Shown in pieces: positions 48,991 to 60,990 of a stretch of 64,000 nucleotides of DNA; position 1 is the first letter of the stretch, and the number at the start of each line of letters is the position of its first letter. The translations under genes and the position numbers were made by a program. The notes under the pieces were generated by a model. It was given only the letters and a program-made list of their open reading frames with translations, did no database searches and had not been told where the DNA came from. Origin of the DNA: Nautilus pompilius (lineage: Eukaryota; Mollusca; Cephalopoda; Nautilida; Nautilidae); contig JACATO010001007.1 in NCBI GenBank assembly GCA_018389105.1, forward strand, positions 166,501 through 230,500, given 5' to 3'.

Positions 48991-51856
48991 CACGGGTGGC
49001 GGGTAGGATAGTCTATCAAACACTCCTGTGTTAAAAGGCGTGTCACACTTGTGCTCGTCCACCTGGACTCATTGGAAAATAAGAAGTATTTTAAAGGGCC
49101 GGGAGTGGGGGGGTAGCATCTGCTTTGCTCACTGAAGTCTGCGACTGATGAAAAAAATTTGTTTTTATCTTGTCACTCTTATTGCTGTGTAGATAGCTGC
49201 TGATGGTGGAGATAGCTGCTGATAGTTCTCGAGGACACTTGCAATTGCTCTGTTACAATTTCAGTCTATTGTCGGGTATCTGATTCTTCGCTCCTCCTCA
49301 CAGCACCTTTGGAGCTGTACGTCCAGAATATACGTGAACGGTTATCTTTTGCCTTTTGTTGAACTATACAGTCATCCTGTTAACATGCGACATTAAAGTT
49401 TAAAATGGCTTAGAGACTTTTAACTGGCCATAACCAAAATTTCATGCATCCACTTCCAAATTCTATCAATTCTCGTAAACCTCTGTTTGCAGACTGAAAC
49501 TTCTGGCACGTACCTGTTCTTATAGCTTGCAATCAAGTGCTATTGTGTGGCTGATGCATTTGAGTACCAGTGGTGTCTGTTTACTTTTGTCAAGTTTGTG
49601 TAATTGGTATCAGTAACGAAGAATATTATTAAATATTTTAAAAGTAAGAACGACAATGCTGGTTTCGATTTATAGCTTACCAGTAACGCAGTTAATTTTA
49701 TAGTACTCATAATTAGCTTTAAGAGAAAAAACTCAATCGGTGCTTGCGGATAAGCAGCGTGTAACACGTGCCTGTATAAAAAGGCTCCTTAAGTTGTTAC
49801 TTTAACTTTGGCCATCGTCTTAAAAATCGTCACCACATGGGAAAATTGCGGGGGAAGGGGCAGCAAAAGTCATAGCTAATTGTAAAGAAAGCACGCTTTG
49901 GGAAATTGATTTGTAGCAGACCACGAGGAAAAGGGGGATATCTCTATCTAAAACGAAACGTTAGCGATATAGTTTTTTTTCTTTAGATAACAACAAGAAG
50001 AGAAAACACTGAAAAGATTTTCATGTTTGCGCTTTAGAAAATGTTCTCGTTTTGATATTCCCCCTTTGTCTGTACCGGAAGTTAGCTTGTGCGTAACAGA
50101 TAACAGACATACCGCAAAGTCGTGAATTATTTAGACGGAATGGCAGTATCATGTAACAAGTACATTAAATTATACAACACGTGATAGCGATATTTCCAGT
50201 GCACTAAAAGACATCGATTTTTACAGAAACTATCTCGTAGATAAATTTTCAGAATATATTTATTGTAAACGCGATACTGGTCCTAAACATTAAAACTGTT
50301 ATTATTATTTAATGTCTAAAAAAAAAGAAGAAGAGCAAAATAATTAAATATTTACACAGAATTCACTTCTCAAATAGAGAAACTTTCGGTGTGATGTCAT
50401 CGGAGACAACTTTGGTAATTAAAATTTTACTTGAAACTTCCACAAATGACGGGATTTTCCTTTTTGTAATTACTATCAAATTCAGACAAACCCTAATCAG
50501 TTTTAATAAATTACCAGTAAATGGCTGTTTCTACGAATGAAGACGCTAGAAATGTTTAACCCTGACACATTCCATTATTAAACGCCCAAAGATTATTTTT
50601 TTTTGTACACTGCAGTTGTTGAATGTAACTTAACTTTTGAAAGACCCGGTAAGATAAAACGAGAAAAATATACTTTCCTCTTAAAATGGTATACTTAAGT
50701 CTACAGTATGAAATATTTAAGAAATGATAAGTGAAAGATCCAGAGGAAACGAGAAGATGAAACTTTTAGGGAGAAAAAGAACATTAGGCATGTTGAATGT
50801 TAGCGAAGATTGATATACGCCGAAAGTGCTCTTTTCCCTCTAGAGAGCTCTTGTTAGAGTGCAACTGGAGTATATCTCACAGATTACTGATAGCCGAAGA
50901 ATGCCAAACTCATATAATAATGGTGAAATGTTAGCCGTGGATGGAAACTTTAAGACCTCAGAAGAATCAGTTGTGGGAATATTTCGCAGCTCTTTGAAAA
51001 CTATGTAATTAATGTTAAAAAATAAATATTAAAAAAATTAATTTAAGCTAAACTTTCACATCTTAGAATTAATTTTATTATAATACGAAGGAAATCTTTA
51101 AAAAATCTATTAGAGACGTTACATTTGAGAATTGGTTTTGCTCACCTATAAAGTTGTCGACGAGAGAGCTGAACCATCAACACTAACGACACGGTAAATT
51201 ATAGAGTTGTTTAAAATAAATTTGGATACTTATAACGTATTTTTTTTCCTGACGGTTTGCGTGAATTTACGCACCGTTTTGGACGTCAATTATTTGCAAA
51301 CATGATAAACGATTTGTTAATTCACATTTTAAAAAAATCTTTTATGTGAAAAAATTCGTCAAATAATGTGTAGAACTATCTGAAGTTTAAATAATAGTCT
51401 AAATTATTTAAAAATGAATACAAATTTATTCACACAATCAAGTAAACAATGCATTAATTTTTTTAATTTTAAAATAATTACCATTTATCAATTTAAATAC
51501 ATAATATCTGTATTGTCTTAATCATGTACTAAAATTTAAACGATTTTATATTTAACAAATATATTTTAAACCTTTTCTATTTAAAACATTATATTTTAAA
51601 TATCTCGTTATACCTCTTTGCAGTCTAATTCTATAAAAGTTGTACATAACTTTTTTTAAATTTAAGCAAATATTAATTTACAATCTTTTCCATTTCGAAG
51701 AATTTATTCTAACATTACCAGAAAATAACATCTCATAATTTTTTTTTAAGTAGTTTTTTTTGCTAAACTCTATTTTGAGAACAGTGACTGAAGATCTCAA
51801 AAAAGAAAACAAAACAGGTTGGTTTATACGTGTTACTTACCTAACTTGGTTTGTAG
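48991..51856. other. Spacer, no gene recognised
   Basis: Moderate GC to about 49340, then AT-rich. No transposon, RNA or coding family recognised. Confidence 0.4.
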
Positions 51857-51937
51857 CGCAACATGTGGTTGGCTTACAACACTAAAGTACATGTGGACGA
51901 ATAAAGTAGTATTGAACTTTCCTGTGTCGATAAGCAG
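51857..51937 (+). other. Candidate 81-nt exon
   Basis: An acceptor (ACTTGGTTTGTAG, ending 51856) and a donor (AAGCAG then GTAAGA, intron from 51938) bracket 81 nt. The exon length is divisible by three and one frame is open (ATCGWLTTLKYM...). Splice scores are only by eye and nothing else supports it. Confidence 0.2.
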
Positions 51938-52289
51938 GTAAGAAAATTTGGGCGGTGGGTATCTGGAATTGGATTCAGTTTTTATACTTTGAAGAGATCT
52001 TCATCGCTACAAGAAACAAAAAGTGACAGCGCCTTCACCTTGTATCTTTAGTAGAAATTCTTAAGTTGAAGCAAAAGAGCAACGGTATATTTATTAAAGC
52101 GTAGAGCCAGCCAGCCCTCTTTATGAAAAAAGAAGGGTGTATAGTTTAAACCTTTCAAGGGCTGTCTCTACTTGGTAAGAAACGGTCATTTTTTTTTCCC
52201 AACAGAAGTAATTCGAGTCGAGTCTCGGCCAGAACTAGGGAAAATTATGTGAAACGTGATGGATCAAGAGACCGGTTCTAACTGGAAAG

Positions 52290-52420
52290 CATCATCGAAA
52301 AGTTTTATCAACATTAATTAGGTTTATCACGCCATTCCCATTGTCATAAACTATCAATTATCACGCAATGCCAAGGTCCGCCTTTAGCAGTAAATGTCAT
52401 GTGATTGGCGGAAAAATTAT
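52290..52420. promoter_or_regulatory. Candidate conserved non-coding block
   Basis: A compact block with TTATCACGC twice (52324-52332 and 52358-52366), an ATTAATTA core just before, and CATAAA between, in non-repetitive sequence. It resembles a homeodomain-rich enhancer; function is inference. Confidence 0.28.
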
Positions 52421-53259
52421 AGAAATTTGCTTTAGAAATTGAGTAAATCTATGTTTTTACCTATTGTTGAACAAGAACAACAGCCAGCATAAACCTATCA
52501 TTAAGCTCATTATAATTAGCAGGTTATTATCTAAATTTTAAAAATGCATGCTGAAACTGTCATAACAGTGATGTTAGTTCAGTAGGACTGTGATTTGACA
52601 TGAAATGTTACCGTATCTTTCCTCAACAAAATCTTCATTACCAAACCTGGAACATTACGAAGATATAATTTGTCAGAATTATGAAGCATTTCATCTGAAA
52701 TTTAACGTCCTTTTCTCTATTTTACGCTAAAAATTTCTAAAACATCTCCTTTTTTTTTTTTTTTTTGATATTGTTGGAAGGTGTTTTTGTCCGGTAATAG
52801 AAATGTAGACGTCTGCGGTCAAGATATATGAACTCGATAGCTGCACTTCCGGTTTTATTGAATACGAATTGGTAGGCCTTGTAATCATGTGAACTTATTA
52901 TTTTACGTTTGCAAAAAATGATCCTTAAATAAATAGGACAAAAGAACAATCTATTATTTATTATATGGTCGTTATCAGAGTACAGGTAATTCATATCCTA
53001 GGCTTTTATAGATAAAAGCGTTTCTACTTTAAAATATCCGTACTGTCTTCGTTCAAGGGCTAATTATATCATAATAATATTCAAGTCGGCTATGCTTTAC
53101 AAACAGTGATTTTCACGCTCAAATAGTTTTAAAAGAAGCAGCTCTCTTTTATTCGGACGGTGGATCCTAATACGATAGTCTAAGCACTTGGTGGGTAAAA
53201 ATGACTTTAGCAGATCTCCTCACCTGTCACTTCCAAAACCAATACCGCAGCGACCCCTG

Positions 53260-53800
53260 TTAACTTGTAGAGGGGTGACAATCCGATCACTGACTTCAAA
53301 CGCGTGACGACTTATTTGGTTAATGGGTCATTGTCACCGACTTTTGTTACTGGGCGCTAATAACTTCCCGAGCGTCGTGTGACACCTAATGAGTTAATCC
53401 TGCCAATTGGGCGAGGGCGGGAGCGCGAAGTCGGCGCGTGCACTCAGTCACCGCGGCGTGGAGCGACAGCGGGGTCACGGGGTAGCCGCAGCACAATGGG
53501 GTGGTTAGCAGTTTACCCGACAACTATCCTGAAGAACACCTATCTGCGTTCAACCGATATAATTAATTTACTGGTTGTGGAAACGGGCAACGCTTAATTA
53601 AAGAAAACATAGCCATATGGAAAGCTTGCATCGTCTGCTTCAGCAGACGACTCCGCGCCAAAAGGAATAAATTAGAGTTTATTAATCAGGACAGCGGGGA
53701 GAAAATTTACAGAGATTTTGCGCACTTTCCGTCAGGGTTAGTGGATTAACGTTCTAGCAGCAATTACCTGAGCACCAAATAAAACAGCTCAATTACCCGT
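53260..53800. promoter_or_regulatory. GC/CpG-rich island with TAATCC-type sites
   Basis: CpG-rich core at about 53400-53490 (GGGCGAGGGCGGGAGCGCGA), flanked by homeodomain-like sites: TAATCC at 53395-53400, GGATTA near 53743, and several CAATTA. The ORF 53379-53597 across it has no recognised domain. It may be a promoter or enhancer of a neighbouring developmental gene (inference). Confidence 0.3.
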
Positions 53801-53919
53801 AATACTTTAAATGTTCATTAATCTAGTTGTACTTTTGACGCCAAAAAAGAAGAAGAAGAAGAGAGATTTAAAGAGAAACACGGATGAAACTCTTCATCTT
53901 AAGTGTGATACACCCCCGC

Positions 53920-54090
53920 TAGAATACCATTCCCGGCTGTGGACGTCAAGTCTTTTGTTAAGTATGTGTAGTCCTACCTTTGCGATACATGCCCAGCCGT
54001 ACAGCTCATCACTCACAGAGGCCGGGTCAAAGGTGAAAGTCTACAGCCCGCGCCTGTGTTTTGGGAGCTGTCACGGGGATTCACCAATAA
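53920..54090. promoter_or_regulatory. GC-richer block with a DR1-like nuclear receptor site
   Basis: GGGTCA-A-AGGTGA at 54024-54036 matches a direct repeat with one-base spacing, the HNF4/RXR type of site, inside an isolated GC-richer block. By consensus only. Confidence 0.3.
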
Positions 54091-54179
54091 AATAATCGAT
54101 CAAGAATAAAAAGGGTAATGAAAAAGTTGTGTAATATAAAGTTCGAAAATTAACTTGTTTTTTTACCACATTTGTTTGT

Positions 54180-54202
54180 AATATATATATATATATATAT
54201 AT
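54180..54202. repeat. (AT)n microsatellite
   Basis: Pure AT dinucleotide tract. Confidence 0.95.
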
Positions 54203-56265
54203 CGCTAATAAACTGCTCTATGTGTATCGATTATATAAATCTTAAGCTTGTGACCAACACTATACACACACAGAGAGAAATATCCAATTTCTAGTTCTTA
54301 TACAGAATTTACTTTTATCGATTATTGCATTAAAGTTTGATAACTATTTCTAAATTGTAAATTCTGAATCCATCTTAATATTTCCTTTACGCATTTAAGT
54401 TTTCATTGTTATATTTAATTAATTATTATAATATCAATATTCTGCCTCACAGTCACGAAGTTTCTCTACACCGCCGGTAAATATAGAAACCTATTAAGCA
54501 TAATATTTCCTTAAAATCATCGACAGCGAATGTAAATCGGCGTCAGTTGTTAACAGTTGACAAATTTAAAACATCACAGTAAAATTTTTTTATTTTTTTA
54601 AAAAAATGCACTGGAATCACGTGACCCAATGTAAACATCGCGTGGTGCGTGAACGTGTGAAAATGAAAATACTTAGGTGGACACGGCAAAGCCGACATTA
54701 AATGCGCAGTAAAATCGAGAATGGTATCTGCGGAAACCCGTCACGGTTAAGAAACAGGCCTCGCAATAGATCGTTCGTTTGAAAAAAAATTATCATAGAT
54801 GCGCTAAAGCTTCTGAAAATTTCCAGTGTCTCATAGTTATCAGCTGAACAGGGTTGTCTCCGCTTCCACCAAGATCTAACTTCAGCAGCGGTTATCACTA
54901 CGCTGAATTAGCCTTATGAAAGAAAGTCAGTTCGGTCTGCACTTCTCTGGTGGCAGGCAGGTCACGTGCGCAGACGCATCGGGAAAGCTCTTACGTTTTT
55001 GCTAATGTCGGCCGAAATGTAATAGTCTGAAGAAGGATAGCGCCTGCAAAAAGCAATCCATTAGTCATTGTACCGGGGAACCTGACGAGACTGCATGGCC
55101 GATATATATTTCTCTTTTATTTCCATAATAACAAAGCCTAGGGTCAGTAAAATCGATTCAATAAACAGGCCAGCCACATACCCAGATCTCTCACCAAGTT
55201 GAGAAGTCCTCGGCTCCTCAGGACCGAGCTCCACGACCCGAAAGTGGCCTTGACCTATAAGTGGCAAGCAGTACCTCGTGGAATGACCAGACATCTCATT
55301 TTACTTATGAGCAGACAATGTCCCAAGATTGTTTTTTTTTTTTATTTCCCTAAAATGCAAACTCATGACGTCATTTTTTTCTATTAAGCTGCAATTAAAT
55401 CCATTAATTAATTTTGAAAATGATGGAACTTTTTCTGCAACTTCTGATTGTTCTATGTTTCTTCCAAAGTCAAATTAAGCATTTAATGCGAAATTTCATT
55501 ATTTATAGACTTGACCAGTGTATAAACACCAGCATAAATAACCGAGTAAGCATTATCGAATAGGTAACATGTACGACTTATTGTCAACAGAAAACAATCA
55601 GGCTAACCAAAATGCTGGGAATTCCCTCCCCTCCGGCCATTTGGAGAGTTGCACGTGAAGTCTGAGCAGATACAGCACGAAATCAAATTAAACCTGCCAC
55701 CCATGCTGCCCCGTTAATCCTGACTAATCCTCTATAGTCTAATGTGTGCCGTTTTCTTCTGCAGCAAAACCTGCCAAGTTACACTTCTAATAAAATACCG
55801 TCTGACAATTTTAGGAGAGAGAAGAGCGGAAAATAATGAAGAAAGAAGCAAATGGAAAGCGAAAACCCCTTTCTACTGGTGGCCTACAGACATCTTTGTT
55901 TAGGATGGATCGCAAAGCAGAAAACAGAAGAAATTGGTTAAACATTCTTCGATCTCTTCTTCTTCTTTTTTTAAAAGCAGAATTTCGGGAGGATCAGCCG
56001 GAGCGATGCCGAGTTACAGCGTGTCGCTGCCAGAACGTGAAGTCTTCTAGAAACAGGTCGGAACAACGAGGGGTTAAACTTCCGCGCGAAGCGAAGTCGG
56101 AGACCGGAAATAAAACTGCAAAGATCTAAAAAATAAAAATAATAGGCAAATGTCGTCTGCTTCAACAATTGTACAACGGAATTTTTTCTTCTTTTTTTTT
56201 CAGCTGTGATTAATGAAATCTGCTGGGGTTTTTAGGGGGTTTCTCATTCTATGGGAGGAGGACTT
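54203..56265. other. Spacer with GC-richer islands
   Basis: No gene recognised. It contains a CACGTG-type E box and a forkhead-like TGTAAACA (about 54617-54635). At about 55060-55290 there is a GC-richer island with opposing short ORFs, and at 55366-55373 a CRE palindrome. A block at about 55590-55760 has two TAATCC sites (55715-55720 and 55725-55730). The plus ORF 55836-56129 is basic and Lys/Arg-rich with no family. Confidence 0.35.

Positions 56266-56303
<38 letters not shown>
56266..56303. repeat. (AT)n microsatellite
   Basis: AT dinucleotide tract of about 38 bp. Confidence 0.95.
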
Positions 56304-56309
<6 letters not shown>

Positions 56310-58019
56310 TTAAAGAAAAGAAAAAAACAGCGAAAATTAAATTTTTTAAAACAGCCGGTGAAACAGAGACAATTCAGGTGAAGAGTTCGTTTGCAGGCTG
56401 GCGGGAACTAAAGGCATTCACCTGGTCTAACAAAGTTTCACGAGGTTAATGAAGTTTAAATGGAGTTGAACTTTTAAACTATTTCAAAAACAATTCGGGT
56501 ATTTAAATTTGAAATTACTCGCATGGCGGTTGGATAAAGCAATCGTGCTTCTTCCTAAGAAAGAGTCAGATAAATAAAATAAGCTGGGCCAGCATCTAGT
56601 AGAGATCAGGAAGAAATGGTGTGTTGTTTGTTCTCCACCAAGACATTTCCTTTATATGTCACAGCGAAAAGTTTTAAATAAGTGGATTCTAGAGCACTAC
56701 ACCGAAGAGCTACAGAAATGGCAGACGATAAAGGACCGTTATGAAGAATATAAGAGCGATTGTAACGACGCAGAGAAGAAAGCTGAATCAAGAACAAGCG
56801 ACATTAGCGAGAACATGTTTTTTCTTTTCAAATAATTACAAGAGCAACAAAAACAAAAACAATAGAAAGGCAGCTTAACCAAGAAAAGATAGAGTGCCCT
56901 ACTAACATCAAGAACAACAGTATTAAAGCCAGCCCTGCGAACAACATTCATAGCAGAAAAGTAAGAAACATCGAACATCAGCAACATTGCCACTGTAGGA
57001 GAGAAAAAAAATACTTTGAACGATAACATTAGTATGCAGCAAACGCATCTAGGATATGGCAGAGCATCGTTGTTAACAAAAGCCGCGAAAATTTGGCAAA
57101 GTAGGCGAGAACAAAGAATATCAGCAGCATTCATCTGGTCTGTGATTTAACAACCTTAGCAAAAGCACGTACATTGTGCTACCTCGAGAAACAAAAGGAC
57201 AGAGAAAGAGACCGCAGCCACAAGACAATAGACGCCTAGAAGTCTAAAGTGTAGAACTGCGCTTCCAGTAGGATGGCGATATCGTGGGGGGAAAAATACA
57301 GATATTCTGCCCTAATTTTTTGTAGCCCGTAGAAGCATTCACTGGGATATATAGATAATAAGTGGTGTAAAGACATCAAAAATATTTTTAAATGCACAAA
57401 TAGCACAAAATAAGCCATTAGATGGTTATATAAGTAATGAGGTTACCAATCAAATAAACAACAAAAAATCAATAATTTACGTATAAAAATTAAGAATGAA
57501 AAACAATTGGAAAAAATGTATAATTCCGTAATTTGTGTTTTTTTCTCGTGGTTTATTGTTATGTTTATATTGGTTTTATACTACTTATCCGCGAGTATTT
57601 TTCACCTTATTCAGGAAAGAATCGCGTAAACTCATCAATTACTCTTGATCAGTAATTATTAGATTTGACAGCCTCATAGCACCTGCTCCATTATTGAAAG
57701 TTTCTTTTTTTTTTAAGTTTCTGTTGTCGAAATCATCAAAATCGCGGATCTTCTACCGTTGCGCTTGTCTTTGTCACACTCACCGCGCACATTGACGACC
57801 GACCATACTGGAGATAACTACGATCTCTCTCTCTCTCTCTCTCTTTTTTCTGTTTATTTTTTCAACTTCGTTTTTTAATTAGGTTTTGCAATTTCTATTT
57901 TTATTTATTATTTCGTACCTTCAGTAAACGCAGCTTGTATTTTAAATATTACAGTTCTTAAAAATATATATCAACGAGTGAGATAAAAGCTTTAACGTTG
58001 TTCCGTAGATAGTAAAATC
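56304..58019. other. Spacer, no gene recognised
   Basis: The minus ORF 57134-56739 (131 codons) is the longest here but is an AT/Phe-rich frame without a motif. A (TC)n tract is at 57823-57844. Confidence 0.4.
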
Positions 58020-58285
58020 CCATAAAGCCTCGGCGAAACCGCTTCCGGTGCCAACAGCGCGCGCGGAAAAGAGTGGTTCACGTCACGATAGGGGCTCGCC
58101 GAAATCAGTTTCGATTAAACTGTGAGCCTCCGGAGAAAATTCACGGAGACAGGAAGGTTCAGATAGGAAGAATATTTTAGCACGCATGACATACCCTGGA
58201 ATCGAACTCGGAAACTCAAGCTTCCCCGCGAAAACGCAAGTCGAAGAGCTTCCGGTTGTGGCATCAAGGCACACGACTGGCGAAG
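58020..58285 (-). repeat. tRNA-related SINE-like repeat, minus strand
   Basis: Read on the minus strand, a head with AAGCTCTTCGACTTGCG and then GAGTTCGATTCCAGGGTATG contains a good RNA polymerase III B box (AGTTCGATTCC, 58211-58201). A body without tRNA similarity follows (CTTCCTGTCTCCGTGAA, CTCCGGAGGC). The block is far more GC- and CpG-rich than its surroundings, as expected of an inserted repeat. The 63-codon minus ORF across it is incidental. Boundaries are approximate and the A box is weak. Confidence 0.5.
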
Positions 58286-60042
58286 AGTAATTTCCCTTTT
58301 TTTTGGTTTTTGTTGTTTAAGAAAATTCTCTAATTACTCCGTTTTACTGGTGAAATAAGGGGAAATTATGATGTGGTACGTACCTGTCGGAGTTTATTTG
58401 TCTGGTCGTTGTTGCTGATGTTAACCTTGAAGAGTTTGAAATAAAAATAAAAATAAAAATTTGCTTTCTTACTTCGGAATGTGTCGGGGGAAAAAAGATT
58501 CTTCGAAAAGTTTCCTAACTTTAAGAAATTGGCTACAATTGATTAAGTGTGGACTGCTGTTCACTGTAAAAACAATAATAAATAGTTCACTGAAATAGTT
58601 GCAAAAAACAAGAACGTGTTCAACGAAACGAAATTGATTCAATTTTAGATCCATATTCCAAGGTTTAATTCCTCTGCGCCTGTTAATGTATGTTTGTTTA
58701 ATTTAAATAAAGGTACAAACAAAGTTCCCTCAAACTAATCAGAGAAACACTAAAATAATGCACTGAAGGGTTTCCCTTTTCAGGTATGCAGTTTTTCGTC
58801 GGATTTAACTTTGAATATACAAAAACAAAACTCCAGAGAAATGAGTCTGTACAAAGATTCTTCCGAAGTATAAGACAGGGTGTCGCTCTAAGCGCTGTGT
58901 ATTATGACATCACAGAAGCTTTCCTGCACCGTACGAGAGCTGGGTGAAATAGTTGGGGAATTTTTGCTAGCCGCTTCGTTTCAGAAGATAGGATAAGAGT
59001 GGTATATAATAATTATCTCAGAGGGGGGTGCAAACAAAAGCAAGGATTTTCTAAAATAAATGGCTTTAGTGTTGGTGCCTTTTTGAATCAGTGGTTAACA
59101 GCTAATGAGACAAATAATTATAATTATTTAATTATGTCTCACCGTAAAAAAAATAAAGTTTCTCTTTAGACGAAAATACCAATCATTTTTATTTCTTCTA
59201 CATCGATAATCTGTGACATTTAAACTTTTTGTAACAAAATGAAACAATTTAAAGCATAACTATTCAGTAGTACTACTTATTCCAGCCAGTGACTATCAAG
59301 ACAGAAGATTATAACTTTTGCAAAGACCTAGGAAAGATCCTGGTAATCTACATCTCTCCTGTCTACACATCAGCAACGATATTCTCAGCATCCGAACGTC
59401 TTTCAGCGTCACTTATAAATAAACTGTTATGGACGTCTGACCGACCGACCTGCACCACATGATTCTTCTCTATGAAATGACATTTTAAAAAAATTTTAGA
59501 ACAAAACTTTTGCAGCAATAACAATTGGCTTCAGCACTAGCAGGTGACGGTGCTTTATCTCTCCCTATACAAAAAAAAACCAAATTGTAAGATATCCTTG
59601 ACATACTCATTGTTTAGAGCTTTAAGTGTATTTCAGTTAGAGATGCAAACAAAATCTGTCGTCATAATTCCATAAAATTAATCGCCAAACAAAACATTTA
59701 TTTGTTCTAGAATGGTTTCACTGCATGGTGGATTAAATGATTGAAAATGTGACTTGATCACCTTTCTGCGCAAAGAGCAATAATTGAAATTAGTTTAAAA
59801 AGGAATTGTAATGGGTTTTATTTTTTCTGATATTAATCGATACTGTGCCAAATTCTGTATAAGACTAATACCAACCTCCAACTGTCTGTCATCTTCTCGA
59901 TGCTGCGTTGGCCTAATCAAACAGTTGAAGCTAAAAATTCATTTACCTACTTTATTGGCACTGATAGAGCCAGGTAGACTGACTTGGCTTCAATAAAGTG
60001 AAGGCCCAATGCGATTAAACAAGCAAACCGGTCAGCCAAAAG
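58286..60042. other. AT-rich spacer, nothing recognised
   Basis: No gene, RNA or transposon recognised; a few short A/T homopolymers only. Confidence 0.45.
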
Positions 60043-60069
60043 TGAGAGAGAGAGAGAGAGAGAGAGAGA
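60043..60069. repeat. (GA)n microsatellite
   Basis: GA dinucleotide tract. Confidence 0.95.
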
Positions 60070-60399
60070 AAAACTACAGTGCACTGTAAAAAACTCGTAT
60101 ACTTTGACAGTTTTCCATAGTGCAGTCTTGCACACCGTAAAGTTTATTTACAGACCTTTTAGCAATTACAAACGACTTACTAAAAATCAGGTGTTAGTAT
60201 ATATATATTTTTAAGAATCCCAGGTTTTCTGCTGTTGACTTTAATGTGACGTCTTCGCGTAAACATAACTGGTCACACAGTACGTTTAACTGTAAAAATT
60301 GCAGCAAGATTCTCGTCGTTTCTTGTTTTCACGACGAGAGGCTTTAATATGGCGGTAAGACACCACACTCTTCCTGGCTTGGAACTAATGTATGCCACT

Positions 60400-60990
60400 T
60401 TAACTGATCTGCTGGAAAATCGTCACCGCCCCCCCAGGTTAAATATCGGCGGGCTACAGGTCTGTCAGGGTCGTGATTTCCTCAGCGCTCTTTGGCGGTG
60501 CTGCCCGTGCCGTTTTCCCACGTAGGTTGCGCCACAGCCCCCTTAACTCTTCGTCGTTCCAGGTGCTGGAATTCGAGTTGGGGCTGAGTGCTTTTGAGAC
60601 GTTTGCGGTGATCGGCGTTCACAGATCTCGTTCTCGCTCCTTTCTTCGCGAGACTTCTCTCGGGCACCCTGGCTTCCTCGTCGCGGAAAATCACAAGGTT
60701 GTCCTGTACAGACCCATTTCTGATTTGCTTAATCAGGCTTCTAAAAAAAAATATATAAAGGGCTGAATTATACTCCCCCCTCTCTTTCCGATGCGCGTAG
60801 AGCAGGCGTACCAAAGGAACGAAGACGGCAACAGCAGCTCTAGCCATTATCGGGTAATTACAAATTATTGCTGCTTGGAAAAAGAAGAGGGCTGATTCGC
60901 GAAGGGCCGGGAAGACGGCATAAAGTTCGAACGCGGCACAAAGAAAGGGAGCTGTACCACGTCAGTTTGAATCCACGGCTCAGCAATTCT
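60400..60990 (+). promoter_or_regulatory. CpG-rich island with a TATA box, candidate promoter
   Basis: About 590 bp of markedly raised GC and CpG content in an AT-rich setting. A TATATAAAGGGC box (about 60752-60763) lies some 20-30 bp before a pyrimidine-rich stretch (ACTCCCCCCTCTCTTTCC), the arrangement of a TATA promoter reading to the right. ORFs on both strands cover the island (plus 60473-60766, minus 60847-60482), as expected of any GC-rich stretch, and neither shows a known domain. A promoter is inferred, not shown. Confidence 0.35.

Noticed and set aside
56739..57134. 131-codon Phe/Cys-rich ORF as a membrane protein
   Set aside because: Its hydrophobic composition follows from AT-rich sequence; no start context, splice site or family support.
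58083..58274. 63-codon minus-strand ORF
   Set aside because: It lies wholly inside the SINE-like repeat.
60482..60847. 121-codon minus-strand ORF with a hydrophobic start
   Set aside because: GC- and CpG-rich sequence gives long open frames on both strands; no domain and no supporting signals.
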